Assembly (NCBI RefSeq): GCF_000972845.2
Contig: NW_020853564.1
Coordinates: 1-64,000, forward strand
Reading direction: 5' to 3'
DNA from: Larimichthys crocea
Lineage: Eukaryota > Chordata > Actinopteri > Sciaenidae
Length of the DNA stretch: 64,000 nucleotides
The position numbers and the translations under genes were made by a program. This document shows positions 23,373 through 35,024 of the stretch, one piece after another; position 1 is the first letter of the stretch; each line of letters begins with the position of its first letter. The notes below the pieces were generated by a model, which ran no database searches, was not told the origin of the DNA, and saw only the letters and a list, made by a program, of their open reading frames with translations.

Positions 23373-24998
23373 CAGTGGGTACGGAAAGTATTCAGACCCC
23401 TTTAAATTTTTCACTCTTTGTTTCATTGCAGCCATTTACTAAAATCAAAAAAGTTCAATTTATTTCTCATTAATGTACACTCAGCACCCCATCTTGACAG
23501 AAAAAAAACAGAAATGTAGAAAGTTTTGCAAATTTATTAAAAAAGAAAAACTGAAATATCACATGGTCATAAGTATTCAGACCCTTTGCTGTGACACTCA
23601 TATTTAACTCACATGCTGTCCATTTCTTCTGATCCTCCTTGAGATATTTCTACTCCTTCATTGGAGTCCAGCTGTGTTTAATTAAACTGATAGGACTTGA
23701 TTAGGAAAGGCACACACCTGTCTATATAAGACCTTACAGCTCACAGTGCATGTCAGAGCAAATGAGTCATGAGGTCGAAGGAACTGCCCAAGGAGCTCAG
23801 AGACAGAATTGTGGCAAGGCACAGATCTGGCCACGGTTACAAAAGAATTTCTGCAGCACTCAAGGTTCCTAAGAGCACAGTGGCCTCCATAATCCTTAAA
23901 TAGAAGAAGTTTGGGATGACCAGAACTCTTCCTAGACCTGGCCGTCCAGCCAAACTCAGCAATCGTTGGAGAAGAGCCTTGCTGAGAGAGGTAAAGAAGA
24001 ACCCAAAGATCACTGTGGCTGAGCTCCAGAGATGCAGTAGGGAGATGGGAGAAAGTTCCACAAAGTCAACTATCACTGCAGCCCTCCACCAGTCAGGGCT
24101 TTATGGCAGAGTGGCCCGACGGAAGCCTCTCCTCAGTGCAAGACATATGAAAGCCCGCATAGAGTTTGCCAAAAAACACATGAAGGACTCCCAGACTATG
24201 AGAAATAAGATTCTATGGTCTGATGAGACGAAGATTGAACTTTTTGGCATTAATTCTAAGCGGTATGTGTGGAGAAAACCAGGCACTGCTCATCACCTGC
24301 CCAATACAATCCCAACAGTGAAACATGGTGGTGGCAGCATCATGCTATGGGGGTGTTTTTCAGCTGCAGGGACAGGACGACTGGTTGCAATTGAAGGAAA
24401 GATGAATGCGGCCAAGTACAGAGATATCCTGGAAGAAAACCTCTTCTAGAGTGCTCAGGACCTCAGACTGGGCCGGCGGTTCACCTTCCAACAAGACAAT
24501 GACCCTAAGCACACAGCTAAAATAACAAAGGAGTGGCTTCGGAACAACACTGTGACCCTTCTTGACTGGCCCAGCCAGAGCCCTGACCTAAATCCAATTG
24601 AGCATCTCTGGAGAGACCTGAAAATGGCTGTCCACCAACGTTCACCATCCAACCTGACGGAACTGGAGAGGATCTGCAAGGAAGAATGGCAGAGGATCCC
24701 CAAATGCAGGTGTGAAAAACTTGTTGCATCATTCCCAAGAAGACTCATGGCTGTACTAGCTCAGAAGGGTGCTTCTACTCAATACTAAGCAAAGGGTCTG
24801 AATACTTATGACCATGTGATATTTCAGTTTTTCTTTTTTAATAAATTAGCAAAAATTTCTACATTTCTTTTTTTTTTTCTGTCAAGATGGGGTGCTGAGT
24901 GTACATACATAAAATGAACTTTTTGGATTTTAGTAAATGGCTGCAATGAAACAGAGTGAAAAATTTAAAAGGGGTCTGAATACTTTCCGTACCCACTG
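23373..24998 (+). mobile_element. Tc1-like transposon, full length, inside the L1 LINE
   Basis: The element starts CAGTGGGTACGGAAAGTATTC and ends with the reverse complement, flanked by TA on both sides (23371-23372, 24999-25000). Its inverted repeats are about 215 bp, with a second ATAAGTATTCAGACCC motif at the inner edge. This is the IR/DR layout of Tc1 elements such as the Sleeping Beauty group. The 1626-bp length and the complete transposase region show it is not deleted. The insertion splits the L1 ORF2 text cleanly. Confidence 0.92.
23769..24788 (+). pseudogene. Tc1 transposase with two in-frame stops
   Basis: From ATG at 23769 to TAA at 24786 there are 339 codons in a single frame, the normal Tc1 length, with TAG at 23901 and TAG at 24447. 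Residues 1-45 are a paired-type DNA-binding helix-turn-helix (GHGYKRISAALKVPKSTV). A second half follows with GRPAKLS. The catalytic triad is visible: WSDETK, FQQDNDPKH and SPDLNPIEHLW, with 34 residues between the second Asp and the Glu (DD34E). No frameshift is present, so inactivation rests on the two stops alone. Confidence 0.92.
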
Positions 24999-25002
24999 TA
25001 TA

Positions 25003-25745
25003 TTGGGGATGGATTCATAGGGATTTATTACATATAAAAACAGGTCATCCACATATAAAGAGACTCTGTTTTCTACCCTTCCTCTGTAGATTCCCTCATA
25101 GCCCCAGAGGGAGCGTAGAGCAATAGCCAGGGGCTGAATAGCAAGGACAAAAAAGAGTAGGGAAAGAGGGCATCCCTGCCTTGTTCCCTGTTGCAGGGGG
25201 AAATAGGGAGATCTAAAGGAATTGGTCAGTATGGAGGCCAGAGGGGACTGATAAAGCAGCTTGATCCAGGTTATAAAATTATCACCAAGTTCAAACTTTT
25301 CAAGAACTGCAAAAAGGAAATCCCACTCAACTCGGTCGAAGGCAGGAGCCAAACCAGGAGAATATAAGATGTTGCAGAGCCTACGCAGGTTGGAAAATAA
25401 AAAACCTTTTTTAACAAACCCAGTTTGATCCTGTGATATGATTGATTGCAAACTTTTTCCATCGTGTGGCAAGCATCTTGGCTAACAATTTTGTATCCAC
25501 GTTTAACTGACTAATTGGTCGATATGAACCTGGTTCTCTAGGGTCTCCACCTTCCTTTAACAAAACTGATATAGAAGCCTGATAAAGGTAGGAGGGAGAG
25601 TTCTGGCGGCAAAGGCTTCATTGAAAGTGTCAAGCAGTACAGGAGAGATTAATGTAGAGAAAGCTTTAAAGAACTCGGCCAACCCATCTGTGTCAGGCTG
25701 GAACTCAAAACAGGACTCAGATGCTGAGTGAGCAGATTTATTTTG
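25003..25745 (-). pseudogene. L1 ORF2 reverse transcriptase part
   Basis: The frames include DGLAEFFKAFSTLISPVLLD, then AFDRVEWDFLF (RT motif A), QQGTRQGCPLSLLFF (motif B) and LYVDDLFLY with the catalytic YVDD. A deletion removes the segment just before motif A, since APAFDRVEW follows directly on YSPGL. Several frameshifts occur around 25480-25560. Confidence 0.8.
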
Positions 25746-26546
25746 AGACAACAAAAACCTCTCGACGGAGTGATGCTACAAAACAGGCTATGAAAAACTG
25801 ATCCAAAACTAAGGAAAACAAAAAACACTCCAAAAGGAGGAAAAACTGTAAACTGGTTATAAAAAATTTATCAAAATCACTCACAAGGAGGAAAATCAAC
25901 GGCTGCAAAACATTAACCGAAATCTCTCCAAGGGAGGCTGAAAAAACAGCTAAACTAAGCACTATGAAACAAAAGCTAGACTAACAAAATTACAGTGGTC
26001 CCTCGTTTATTGTGGGGGATACGTTCTAAAAATAACCCGTAATAAACGAAATCCGCGAAGTAAGATTTACAATTATTATACATGTTTTAAGGCCGTAAAA
26101 CCACACACACTTTTATACACCTTTTTACACGCATTTTGTACAGTACTCCCTTAGTTAATCAGGACGCAGAACACATGTGTGGTTCTCCCTTAGCCAATTT
26201 AGGACGCATAACACAATGCGCGTTCATACTGTACAGTACGCTGTAAAAAAAAAAGCATGCAAAATTACATTTAAAAAATCCGCGAAACAGCGAGTCTGCG
26301 AAAAGTGAACCGCGATATAGCGAGGGACGACTGTACAACACAAAATCACTCTTTCGAGGAGGAAACAAAGGGACAGGACAAAGGGAGACGCAGACAAGAT
26401 ATACACAGGGTAATGGGGAACAGGTGGAAACAATCAGGGCAGGGAAGACAATCAGACAGGGCAGGTACATTTCAAAATAAAACAGAAAATGACGAGACAG
26501 AACAAAAACCCAGCTTGACTTCACCGCAGTGTGACAATCTGGGCCT
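25746..26546 (-). mobile_element. probable solo LTR inserted in the L1 LINE
   Basis: About 0.8 kb interrupt L1 text. On the - strand it starts TGTCACACTGCGGTG and includes CACCTGTTCCCCATTACCC, followed by TGTGTATATC, as in many fish Gypsy LTRs. It ends near GTCTCA. I could not confirm a target-site duplication, so the class is tentative. It contains the pogo-like MITE. Confidence 0.4.
25993..26333. mobile_element. pogo/Tigger-like MITE
   Basis: A 341-bp element flanked by TA. It starts CAGTGGTCCCTCGTTTATTG and ends GCGATATAGCGAGGGACGAC then TG, giving an inverted repeat of the CAGTCGTCCCTCG type. There is no coding capacity. A 60-bp piece of the same family lies at 40806-40862. Confidence 0.75.
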
Positions 26547-27178
26547 GGAGTATTAGAGCTTTGCATAGTTTTTTTGCATGTGTTAAGTCCTGGAGCAAAA
26601 GAGGCTCAGCAAGACTTGTCTTGTCGCTTGCTTCTATTGTAGGACTTTGTAATTTAGAAATTCAGCTATTAATGCAGGGTCACCTTTGGACTCAGAGGTA
26701 TAGAGATTTGTATAAAAAGACTTAAATCCACTGTTGATTTTCTATTGATCAGTAAGAATTTCACGACTGGCTGTACGAATTTTTGCTATAAGTCTCAACG
26801 AGGCTGCTTGACAAATTTGGTGAGCGAGTAGGCCTTTTCCCCTTGCTCATACAATCTGTGTCTGGTCTGAAGTAATAGCTTAGCTGTTTCATCGGTGGAA
26901 AGGAGATCAAAATCTGACTGAAGAGAGATCCTCTTATTGTATAGGTCTGGAGAAGGAGTTATTGAAATCTGGCGGTCGATTTCCAGTATTTCATCTGTAA
27001 TCTCAGACAGGCATTTTAGATGTGAGTGATGAGTAGATTTAGCATAAGAAATTACTTGCCCTCGAATATAGGTTTTAAGAGCCTCCCAAAGTGTTCCTTT
27101 TGAAACGTCTCCATTATCATTAATAGAAACAAATTGCTCTATCTGGGTGGAATTTAACAAATGCACTGATAACAACAA
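26547..27178 (-). pseudogene. L1 ORF2 linker region
   Basis: The frame 27178-26795 reads FVSINDNGDVSKGTLWEALK and YIRGQVISYAK, then ISLQSDFDLLSTDETAKLLL. This is the region between endonuclease and RT of fish L1 elements. It continues with stops towards 26547. Confidence 0.75.
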
Positions 27179-27269
27179 ATTATTAAATCGCCAAGAAGCA
27201 GCCGTTGATTTATGCTGAAATCACAGTCCTAACACATGTGGGGCATGATCCGAAATAACAATAGCTTCA

Positions 27270-27790
27270 TATTCAGTGTTTCACTTGTAGCAAAAGTTTT
27301 TGGTCTAAAAGAAAGTAATCAATCCGCAAATACGATTGGTGAACCGGGGAGAAAAAAGAAAAGTGATGAGTAGATGAATTTTTAAAACGCCACGGATCCA
27401 CCATCCCATAATCTTTTAGAAAAGACTCTATACACCTTGCTGATCTAGAAAGTGGCTGAGAGGTTTTGGAAGATCTGTCCAGCTTTGGGGTTAAAACACA
27501 ACTGAAATTTCCGCTCATAATTACACAGTGAGAATTTTTTTTTTTTTTTTTTTGAGAATTGACAACCATAAAGATGAGAGAAATTGATCATCATCGAAGT
27601 TGGGAGCATATATACAGATTAGAATGAGTGGAACATTGTACAGCTTTCCCTCCATCATTACATACCTACCCTGACTATCAGAAAAACATAGAGAACAAAT
27701 AAAAGGAATATGCTTGCTAATTAAAATTGCTGTTTCGCTGGATTTAAACTGGAAGAGGGAGTGGTACAGTATAAACATTAAACTAGTTCA
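27270..27790 (-). pseudogene. L1 ORF2 endonuclease part
   Basis: Two frames give AILISKHIPFICSL and LILICIYAPNFDD, then a SGNFSCVLTPKLDRS stretch at the place of the usual GDFN motif, and YLRIDYFLL. These belong to the APE-type endonuclease that nicks target DNA. The start of the domain is missing, and a poly-A/T slippage tract at 27538-27553 joins the two frames. Confidence 0.75.
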
Positions 27791-28009
27791 GTTCAGTCTT
27801 GTGACTAAGATATCTGCTGAAAATATTTTTTTCAAGGACAGGTTTGGCTCCTCAGTCTGTGAACTTCACATTTATTTATACTCTTTTGATGTTTGTTTTA
27901 ATGTTATCCTTATACACCTTCTTTTGGCCTCCTGGGGCACATTTTCTCTCTTCAGTTGTGGGGGTAGAGAACTTGTTACAGCAGATGTTTATTCTACAGC
28001 AGATGTTTA
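27791..28009. other. junction between L1 and L2 elements
   Basis: About 220 bp contain no recognised gene. Stops occur in all frames I followed, and the L2 open frame begins soon after. Confidence 0.4.
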
Positions 28010-28039
28010 TCTGATAGTGCTGTAGCCAAATTTAAGGAA

Positions 28040-30196
28040 GTGATTCCTTCAGCATTGAATCAAATGCCATGTCTAACTGTAACAGAGGACTTGTCTGCTT
28101 CCTTTAGCCACCCACAAATAGACCATCTTGTTGATAGTATTACAGGCTCATTACGGACAACTCTAGACTCTATTGCACCTCTGAAAAAGAAGATAATTAA
28201 ACAAAGAAGGCTAGCACCATGGTATAGCCAGCAGACTCGTAAATTAAAGCAAGAGGCACGTAAATCTGAACGCAAATGGCGTGCCACTAAACTGGAAGAA
28301 TCTCATCTAGTCTGGCAAGATAATCTCAAAACATACAGGAAGGCTCTCTGTAATGCCAGAGCAGCCTATTACTCTTCTTTAATTGAGGAGAATAAGAACA
28401 ACCCCAGGTTTCTCTTCAGCACTGTAGCCAGGCTAACAGAGAATCACAGCTCTACTGAACCATCTATTCCTTTAGGTCTAAGTAGCAATGACTTCATGAG
28501 CTTCTTTAATGATAAGATTATAACTATTAGAGACAAAATCCATCACCTCTTGCCCTCAACAGGCATTGATCTGCATTCTGATACAGCAAGTTTTGAAACA
28601 GCTGTAAAACCTGATATGTATTTAGACTGTTTTTCCCCCATCGACCTTCATCAAATAACTTTAATCATTTCTGCAGCTAAGCCGTCATCCTGTCTCTTAG
28701 ACTCCATCCCAACCAGGTTGCTCAAGGATGTTTTACCTGTAGTTAGTAATTCGTTATTGGATATGATTAATCTGTCTTTATTATCAGGATATGTACCACA
28801 GTCCTTTAAGGTAGCTGTAATTAAACCTCTTCTTAAAAAGCCCACTCTAGACCCAGAGGTCTTAGCCAACTACAGACCGATATCAAACCTTCCCTTTCTG
28901 TCTAAGATACTTGAGAAAGCTGTAGCTAATCAGCTGTGTGACTTTCTCCATAACAATAGTCTATTTGAGGATTTTCAGTCAGGATTTAGAGTGCATCATA
29001 GCACAGAGACCGCATTAGTCAAAGTTACAAATGACCTCCTAATGGCATCAGACAAAGGACTCATCTCTGTACTTGTCCTGTTAGATCTTAGTGCTGCATT
29101 TGACACCATTGACCATCAAATTCTTTTACAGAGACTGGAACATCGAATTGGCATCAAAGGAACCGCCCTAAGCTGGTTTAAATCGTACTTTTTAGATCGA
29201 TCTCAGTTTGTTCACGTCAATGATGAATCCTCCATGCAGACCAAAGTTTGTCATGGAGTCCCACAAGGTTCTGTACTTGGACCACTTCTATTCAGTTTAT
29301 ATATGCTTCCTTTAGGGAACATTATTAGGAATCACTCTATCAATTTTCATTGTTATGCTGACGACACCCAATTATATTTATCGATCAAGCCTGATGCAAC
29401 CAATCAGTTAACTAAACTCCAAGCATGCCTTAAGGATATAAAAAGTTGGATGACCTACAATTTTTTGATGTTAAATTCAGACAAAACTGAAGTTCTTGTA
29501 ATTGGACCCAAACACCTCAGAAACTCTCTTTCTAGAGACTTAGTTACTTTAGATGGGATCACCCTGGCCTCCAGCTCCACTGTAAAGAATCTTGGAGTTG
29601 TTTTTGATCAGGATTTGTCCTTTAACGTCCACATAAAACAAATTTCGAGGACTGCATTCTTCCACTTACGTAACATCGCTAAAATCAGACGCATTGTCTC
29701 TCAGGCGGATGCAGAAAAACTAGTCCACGCATTTGTTACTTCAAGGCTGGACTATTGTAACTCTTTGTTATCAGGCTGCTCTAATAAGTCTCTTAGGACT
29801 TTGCAGTTAATTCAGAATGCTGCTGCACGTGTTCTGACAGGAACCAAGATCAGAGATCACATCTCTCCCATTTTGGCTTCCTTGCATTGGCTACCTATTA
29901 AATCTAGAATAGAATTTAAAATTCTTCTCCTTACTTACAAAGCTCTTCATGGTCAGGCACCATCTTATCTAAAAGAGCTCATAATACCTTATTACCCCTC
30001 TAGAACACTGCGCTCTCAGGACGCTGGGTTCCTTGTGGTTCCTATAGTTTCCAAAAGTAGATTGGGAGCCAGAGCTTTCAGCTATCAGGCTCCTCTTCTG
30101 TGGAACAAACTACCTTTCTGGGTTCGGGAGGCAGACACGGTCAACACCTTTAAGAATAGACTTAAGACTTTCCTTTTTGATAAAGCCTATAGTTAG
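28040..30196 (+). CDS. L2-type LINE reverse transcriptase, open frame of 718 codons
   Basis: The open frame runs without a stop for 718 codons, and its first codon is GTG, so it is the remainder of a longer ORF2. Residues about 45-120 are a basic linker. The RT domain follows: [42 protein letters not shown] (motif A), [20 protein letters not shown] (motif B) and [10 protein letters not shown] with the catalytic YADD. The C-terminal part has [12 protein letters not shown] and SYLKELI. Without an endonuclease domain it cannot retrotranspose alone, yet the frame is undamaged, which suggests a young insertion. It is a transposon gene, not a host gene. The clade (L2/CR1) is assigned from motif resemblance and from the tail. 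Confidence 0.88.
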   Translation: MIPSALNQMPCLTVTEDLSASFSHPQIDHLVDSITGSLRTTLDSIAPLKKKIIKQRRLAPWYSQQTRKLKQEARKSERKWRATKLEESHLVWQDNLKTYRKALCNARAAYYSSLIEENKNNPRFLFSTVARLTENHSSTEPSIPLGLSSNDFMSFFNDKIITIRDKIHHLLPSTGIDLHSDTASFETAVKPDMYLDCFSPIDLHQITLIISAAKPSSCLLDSIPTRLLKDVLPVVSNSLLDMINLSLLSGYVPQSFKVAVIKPLLKKPTLDPEVLANYRPISNLPFLSKILEKAVANQLCDFLHNNSLFEDFQSGFRVHHSTETALVKVTNDLLMASDKGLISVLVLLDLSAAFDTIDHQILLQRLEHRIGIKGTALSWFKSYFLDRSQFVHVNDESSMQTKVCHGVPQGSVLGPLLFSLYMLPLGNIIRNHSINFHCYADDTQLYLSIKPDATNQLTKLQACLKDIKSWMTYNFLMLNSDKTEVLVIGPKHLRNSLSRDLVTLDGITLASSSTVKNLGVVFDQDLSFNVHIKQISRTAFFHLRNIAKIRRIVSQADAEKLVHAFVTSRLDYCNSLLSGCSNKSLRTLQLIQNAAARVLTGTKIRDHISPILASLHWLPIKSRIEFKILLLTYKALHGQAPSYLKELIIPYYPSRTLRSQDAGFLVVPIVSKSRLGARAFSYQAPLLWNKLPFWVREADTVNTFKNRLKTFLFDKAYS

Positions 30197-30315
30197 GGCT
30201 GGCTCAGGTCATCCCTTAGTTATGCTGCCATAGGATTACACTGCCGGGGGACCCCACCGAGGGTTATGCCAGCCAGGCACGGTATTGGTTGAAGATGCAC
30301 ACATCTCCCTTACCG

Positions 30316-30560
<245 letters not shown>

Positions 30561-31084
30561 TCTCCATATCTCTCCATATCTCTCCATCTGTGGACATGTC
30601 TCATTAATGCATGTTACTAACCAAACTTCCCCGGAGTTTCTGTGCTCTGTCGTCCAGCAGGTTCTCGTGGATCGTGGCTGCTGCTGTGATCCTGCATGAC
30701 GCCCACTACATATATTATTACTGTCATTATTACTACCATATCTATTACTGTAATCATTTTTATCATTCATTATAATTCATTGTCATTTTATCAGTCATTG
30801 TACAATATGTTTGTGTTGATTTGTCCTGTACACGTGACATCCATTGCACGTCTGTCCGTCCTGGGAGAGGGATCCCTCCTCTGTGGCTCTTCCTGAGGTT
30901 TCTTCCACATTTTTCCCTGTTAAAAGGGTTTTTGTGGGCAAGTTTTTCCTCACTCGAACCGAGGGTCTAAGGACAGAGGGTGTCACTCCCTGTACAGATT
31001 GTAAAGCCCTCTGAGGCAAATGTACTTTGTGACTTTGGGCTATACAAATAAAATTGATTGATTGAAATTGATTGATTGTTTTGG

Positions 31085-32300
31085 AAGTCAGGTGTGTGGA
31101 TAAGTTGACCAGTCCATCTGAGCTGGTGTGGCGCGATGGTCGCAGTGATGGTCAGGTTATCAGGCTCCTCCAGGACGCTGGTGTTGGTGTGTCGATCCTC
31201 CCAACTGATTTTGAGGATTTTTCTGAGACATCTCTGATGACATGTGTCTAGTGCTTTTAATTGCCTGTTGTATATGGTCTGGGCCTCTTATCCATACAGA
31301 AGAGAGGGTAGCATTACAGCTTTGTAGACCAGGTTTTTGGTCTTCACCAGAAGTTCCCAGTTCTCAAAGACTCTTTTCCTTAGCCTTGAAAAAAGCTCCA
31401 CTGGCACATCCGAAGTGGTCTGTCTGTCTCTCTCTCTTCTTGATCTTGAGCTGATTGGTGCATGGGGCTCTGATTAGTGCAACTCAGTACACCTGGCCAG
31501 TGTCACGTGGGGTGGTGATTAAAGCCCTGCCTCTCTCATTTGGTCTCTCTCGCTCCATGAGGACAGCAGCACACCTTGGCGTTATTATTTCGTTATGTTT
31601 TGCATCTTGCAGCACATTTATCCTTTATCCTTTAGACTAGAATATGTTGACAATAATACCTCCATGGCTAAAGACATTCTCTTTGGCTAATTCTGGGCGT
31701 GTAGTATTTGTGGTGTTATCTTGAGGTTTAAAGTCTATCCACCAGGATGAGTTTGGCAGAATGCGAGACCGACTCAGGCACTTCTGATGAACTTTGAGAG
31801 TGTCTCTAATTCTCCTTGATCAAGCGTCAATAAATAATACAGCATAAGACATCAAAGGTTCCTGAACACTTTCTTCCTTCCTGACCTCACCATTGACCTT
31901 TGACTTCAGCAATTTCTCCACAACAATTTACAACATCACTACACTACTGCCACTGATTGCCACATCCCACAGTTGTTCTTTTGTTGCAATTTAGTTTTTG
32001 GATTATTGAAATAAATTAAGTATCTTTGGTATTATTTATCAAAACTGTGTGCTTCCTCCATTTTGATACGGCCTTTGAGCCAGATATTGTAAGTGGTCCA
32101 TATTTTCCAGTCTGGTGTTGTCAATCGAGATGTTTGGGGGCAGGACAGGAATACTGTTTGGTGGTGACTGATGGAGGATTTCAATCTTTCTTATGTTGAT
32201 AGCTAGACCAAGCTGTTAGTATGCTTTTACAAAGGTAACCGTTCGCATACTGCAGCTCCATCATAGATATGGTGGTGGTTTGACCTTTAGTCCTGAAATG
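31085..32300 (-). pseudogene. LINE reverse transcriptase C-terminal fragments
   Basis: The reverse complement of 31085-31440 reads WELLVKTKNLVYKAVMLPSL and YGSEAWT, then CLRKILKISWEDR. This is the thumb/C-terminal end seen in several fish LINEs. At 32085-32300 another reverse frame resembles the segment just after the YADD box. The 31440-32085 stretch between them is not recognised and may be an insertion. The clade was not determined. Confidence 0.6.
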
Positions 32301-32899
32301 GTTGAGGTTAAAAAGTTGCCTGTCGCTTTTTCACATAATTTTGAATCCCCGGGGTAGATATATGACTACTATGTCAAGGGTTAAAGGGTTCTGTTTCATC
32401 TCCACTGCCTGAGAACTGCAGTTGACATATTGGTAAGTTAGGTAAGTACATTTATTGCCCCCAGTGAATGTATCCAACTGACTTTGGTGATCCCCTGACA
32501 TTTCTTGTAATGCAACCTGCAGTTTGACATTTTTATATTTTAGTAGCATTTCTCAACAACTGTCAGCTGAAGTTTCATTAAATTTGGTAAACAAATATAC
32601 AGTATGCTCCTTTCAAAATGATTTAATTTGTCAAACATTTTGGTTCATGACCACATACCTGCATCAGTAATGACAGTCATCAGCCTCTGCTGTGTTATGT
32701 GTTAACAGGATACAACCTGGCTTCCCTATAAAGTTTCAACATCAACAAAATGTGATGATGTGCAAAACACTGAAACCCCATGTTTAATTTCAAATGATAC
32801 AAAGATAACTTATCAAATAACTGAGACTAAAGATGATATCATTTGAAATCTGATCCGCTTTGTATGTATAGTGCTTCTGCAACAGTGACTTCATATTTA

Positions 32900-32967
32900 C
32901 AGTCGTGGTCAAAAGTTTACATACACCTGTAAAGAACATAATGTATGTAAACGTTTGACCATGACTG
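32900..32967. mobile_element. 68-bp Tc1-derived mini element
   Basis: CAGTCGTGGTCAAAAGTTTA at the left and TAAACGTTTGACCATGACTG at the right are inverted repeats of 26 bp with two mismatches. They enclose only about 16 bp and are flanked by TA on both sides. The repeat resembles the tips of Tc1 elements of the Sleeping Beauty type (GTTTACATACA). Confidence 0.8.
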
Positions 32968-33483
32968 TACCTTATATGATGCTGTTTATTTTCCTAAATA
33001 ACAGAAGTTTATTGAGACCAGCATGTACAGTTGATCATTAACTTTATTAAATATTATTTGTTACTACTTCTGCTTGATTAATCAATCAGAATCAATCAGT
33101 CATAAAATAGTGAAAGATGGTGGTTATACAACTGTCAAGATGCACTGAAATCTTTATTTAGTTTAACTTGTAAAACACTAATTTCAGTTTTTTTCACATA
33201 TAACAAAGAAAAGCATCATATCAACACAATTGAGACAGTGGAACCAGATAACGTGTTGCATATTTTCTTGAAAAATTGCTAAAATACTTAATCAATTATC
33301 AGAATAGTTGGCAACAAATTTTCTTTTTTAAATCAGATATAAACAAAGCATCTTTGTCTAAAATAATTGTTATCTTAAGCAGTGTACACTATCAACATTT
33401 CATAACACACTGAAATCCCAAGATTGCACAGATACAAGAGTTCTAAAAACAATTATGTTGTAACACTCTACACTACTGTGTCA

Positions 33484-34491
33484 TTATAGCAGTGATAAAG
33501 AGTTCACCTTTTGGGACAATGTTGTCTTGCTAATTCTATTTATTTTGCAAAGTTTCTTGATAGATTTCAGCACGTCTTCTGTTTTCAAAGAGTATATGAT
33601 AGGATTGAGTAAAGCTGGTACTGTGTATGTTAAAGAGGTGTTTACAATCCTGCCGATATGATTGATAGAGGAGGCTGCTGTTGCTATCTTGGTACCCAGT
33701 ATTGGTAAAAAGAAAATAGCCACAAGAATCAGGTGTGAAGTACAAGTTTTCAATGCTTTGACTCGTTCCTTTCTTGAAGCAGTCCTGCTCAGTGCTATGG
33801 AAATGCAAACATATGTCAATGCTATCAATACAAGAGGAAGACAGGTTACTATAATAAAAGAAACATATCCAACTATTCTATTTAAGGTCGTGTCATTACA
33901 GGCCAGGCGATGTACTGGTCCATGGTCACAGAAAAAGCTGTTTATCACCAAAGATCCACAGAAGGACAGACGATCAATAAGCCAAACAGAAAATGCTGCT
34001 AGACTAAATATAAAAACCCACACAGATAGAAGCATTGCAACAATAGCTGGTGTAGTCACAATACTATGGTACTTTAAGGGGAAGCAAATTGCTATAAATC
34101 TATCATATGACATTATGGCAAGTACCCAGGATTGCATACCTGTATATAATAGAACAAAGGACATATAACTTAAGCAAGCCTCATAGACAACGTATCTTCT
34201 GTCAAACAAAAATGTGTCTAAGAGTTTTGGGATGAGAGCAGTGCTGCCACACAAATCTGTCAGAGCCAGGTTAAACACTATCATGTATTTAGGAGTGTGA
34301 AGAGTCCTGACCAGGTAAATGACAGACAGAAGGAGGCCATTCCCAAAAACAGTCATGATGTAAACAAAAAACAGAAACACACAGTAAAACGTCCCATGAG
34401 GGATGCTGGAAAATTCAATGAGATAGAATTTTGCTGGTCGAACAAATGTGGCATTAAATGTGGTAGCAGCTTTCTCTTCTGGGCTCATCAC
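33484..34491 (-). CDS. olfactory receptor, intact (OR copy A)
   Basis: A single-exon frame of 335 residues, the usual OR length, encodes a seven-helix G-protein-coupled receptor of olfactory neurons; the ligand is unknown. Visible marks are an N-glycosylation site NAT (13-15), helix 1 with FGNG (about 49-52), the first inner loop LHTPKYM (64-70), and MSYDRFIAIC at the end of helix 3 (127-136, DRF in place of DRY). Cys 106 and Cys 188 are placed for the helix 3-loop disulfide. The helix 6 start KALKTCTSHL (245-254) and PALLNPIIYSL in helix 7 (292-302) complete the signature. It differs from copy B (41336-42343) at four residues. A second ATG directly follows the first. A TATAAAGG box lies about 100 bp upstream. 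Confidence 0.95.
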   Translation of the reverse strand: MMSPEEKAATTFNATFVRPAKFYLIEFSSIPHGTFYCVFLFFVYIMTVFGNGLLLSVIYLVRTLHTPKYMIVFNLALTDLCGSTALIPKLLDTFLFDRRYVVYEACLSYMSFVLLYTGMQSWVLAIMSYDRFIAICFPLKYHSIVTTPAIVAMLLSVWVFIFSLAAFSVWLIDRLSFCGSLVINSFFCDHGPVHRLACNDTTLNRIVGYVSFIIVTCLPLVLIALTYVCISIALSRTASRKERVKALKTCTSHLILVAIFFLPILGTKIATAASSINHIGRIVNTSLTYTVPALLNPIIYSLKTEDVLKSIKKLCKINRISKTTLSQKVNSLSLL

Positions 34492-34587
34492 AAATATGAA
34501 TGTTTGAAAATGTAAATTATTTGAGGAAAGTTGATGAAATCAAATTCACCTCAGAATCAAGTGTGCAGTTTGCTGAACTGTGCAAGA

Positions 34588-34595
34588 CCTTTATA
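34588..34595 (-). promoter_or_regulatory. candidate TATA box of OR copy A
   Basis: TATAAAGG on the - strand, about 97 bp before the start codon. It is conserved at the same distance in OR copy B. It is a motif match only, and fish OR genes often have an untranslated upstream exon. Confidence 0.35.
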
Positions 34596-35024
34596 CTTTT
34601 CTTCTGTCACAGACATGGTCATGAATTAGATATTGATATGCTTCATTATGTAATCGTCTCATAGTGTCATGGGATGAGCTGATGCAACCAACAGTAAAAT
34701 TATTGTCGTCAAGGCATCATTACACAAGGGTTTTTGAACAGAACAAATACAAAGGTAAGTAATAAGGTTTTACAAGATACATTTGAATTTTTATTTTTTT
34801 ATATAAAAGAGAAAATATGTTTCTATTCTCATCTATTTACACACATAATACATAACCCCACTGTAATACTTACATGAAACTTATTTCACAATACAAAATA
34901 AGAAAAATGAACTATCATTACCATTATAGCACGGAGGAGAGTCTTCATCAGTAATCATGGTGGTCATTCAGCAGTCACCAGTTAATCACAAACTATCCAG
35001 TCCATAGTAAAGAAAAAAAATAGA

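Larger units (their letters stand above)
22815..27790 (-). mobile_element. L1-clade LINE, fragmented by later insertions
   Basis: Read on the - strand from 27790 down, the order is endonuclease (27778-27270), linker (27178-26540), reverse transcriptase (25745-25003) and C-terminal region (23340-22815). The order is that of L1 ORF2. The text breaks at 26545/25740 and again at 25000/23371, where other elements have inserted, and resumes afterwards. Several stops and frameshifts make it inactive. Neither ORF1 nor a poly-A end was recognised. Confidence 0.8.

Noticed and set aside
33662..34168. 168-codon open frame antisense to OR copy A (and the same at 41514-41999)
   Set aside because: It lies entirely opposite the OR reading frame and follows from the OR codon pattern; no independent start context or domain.
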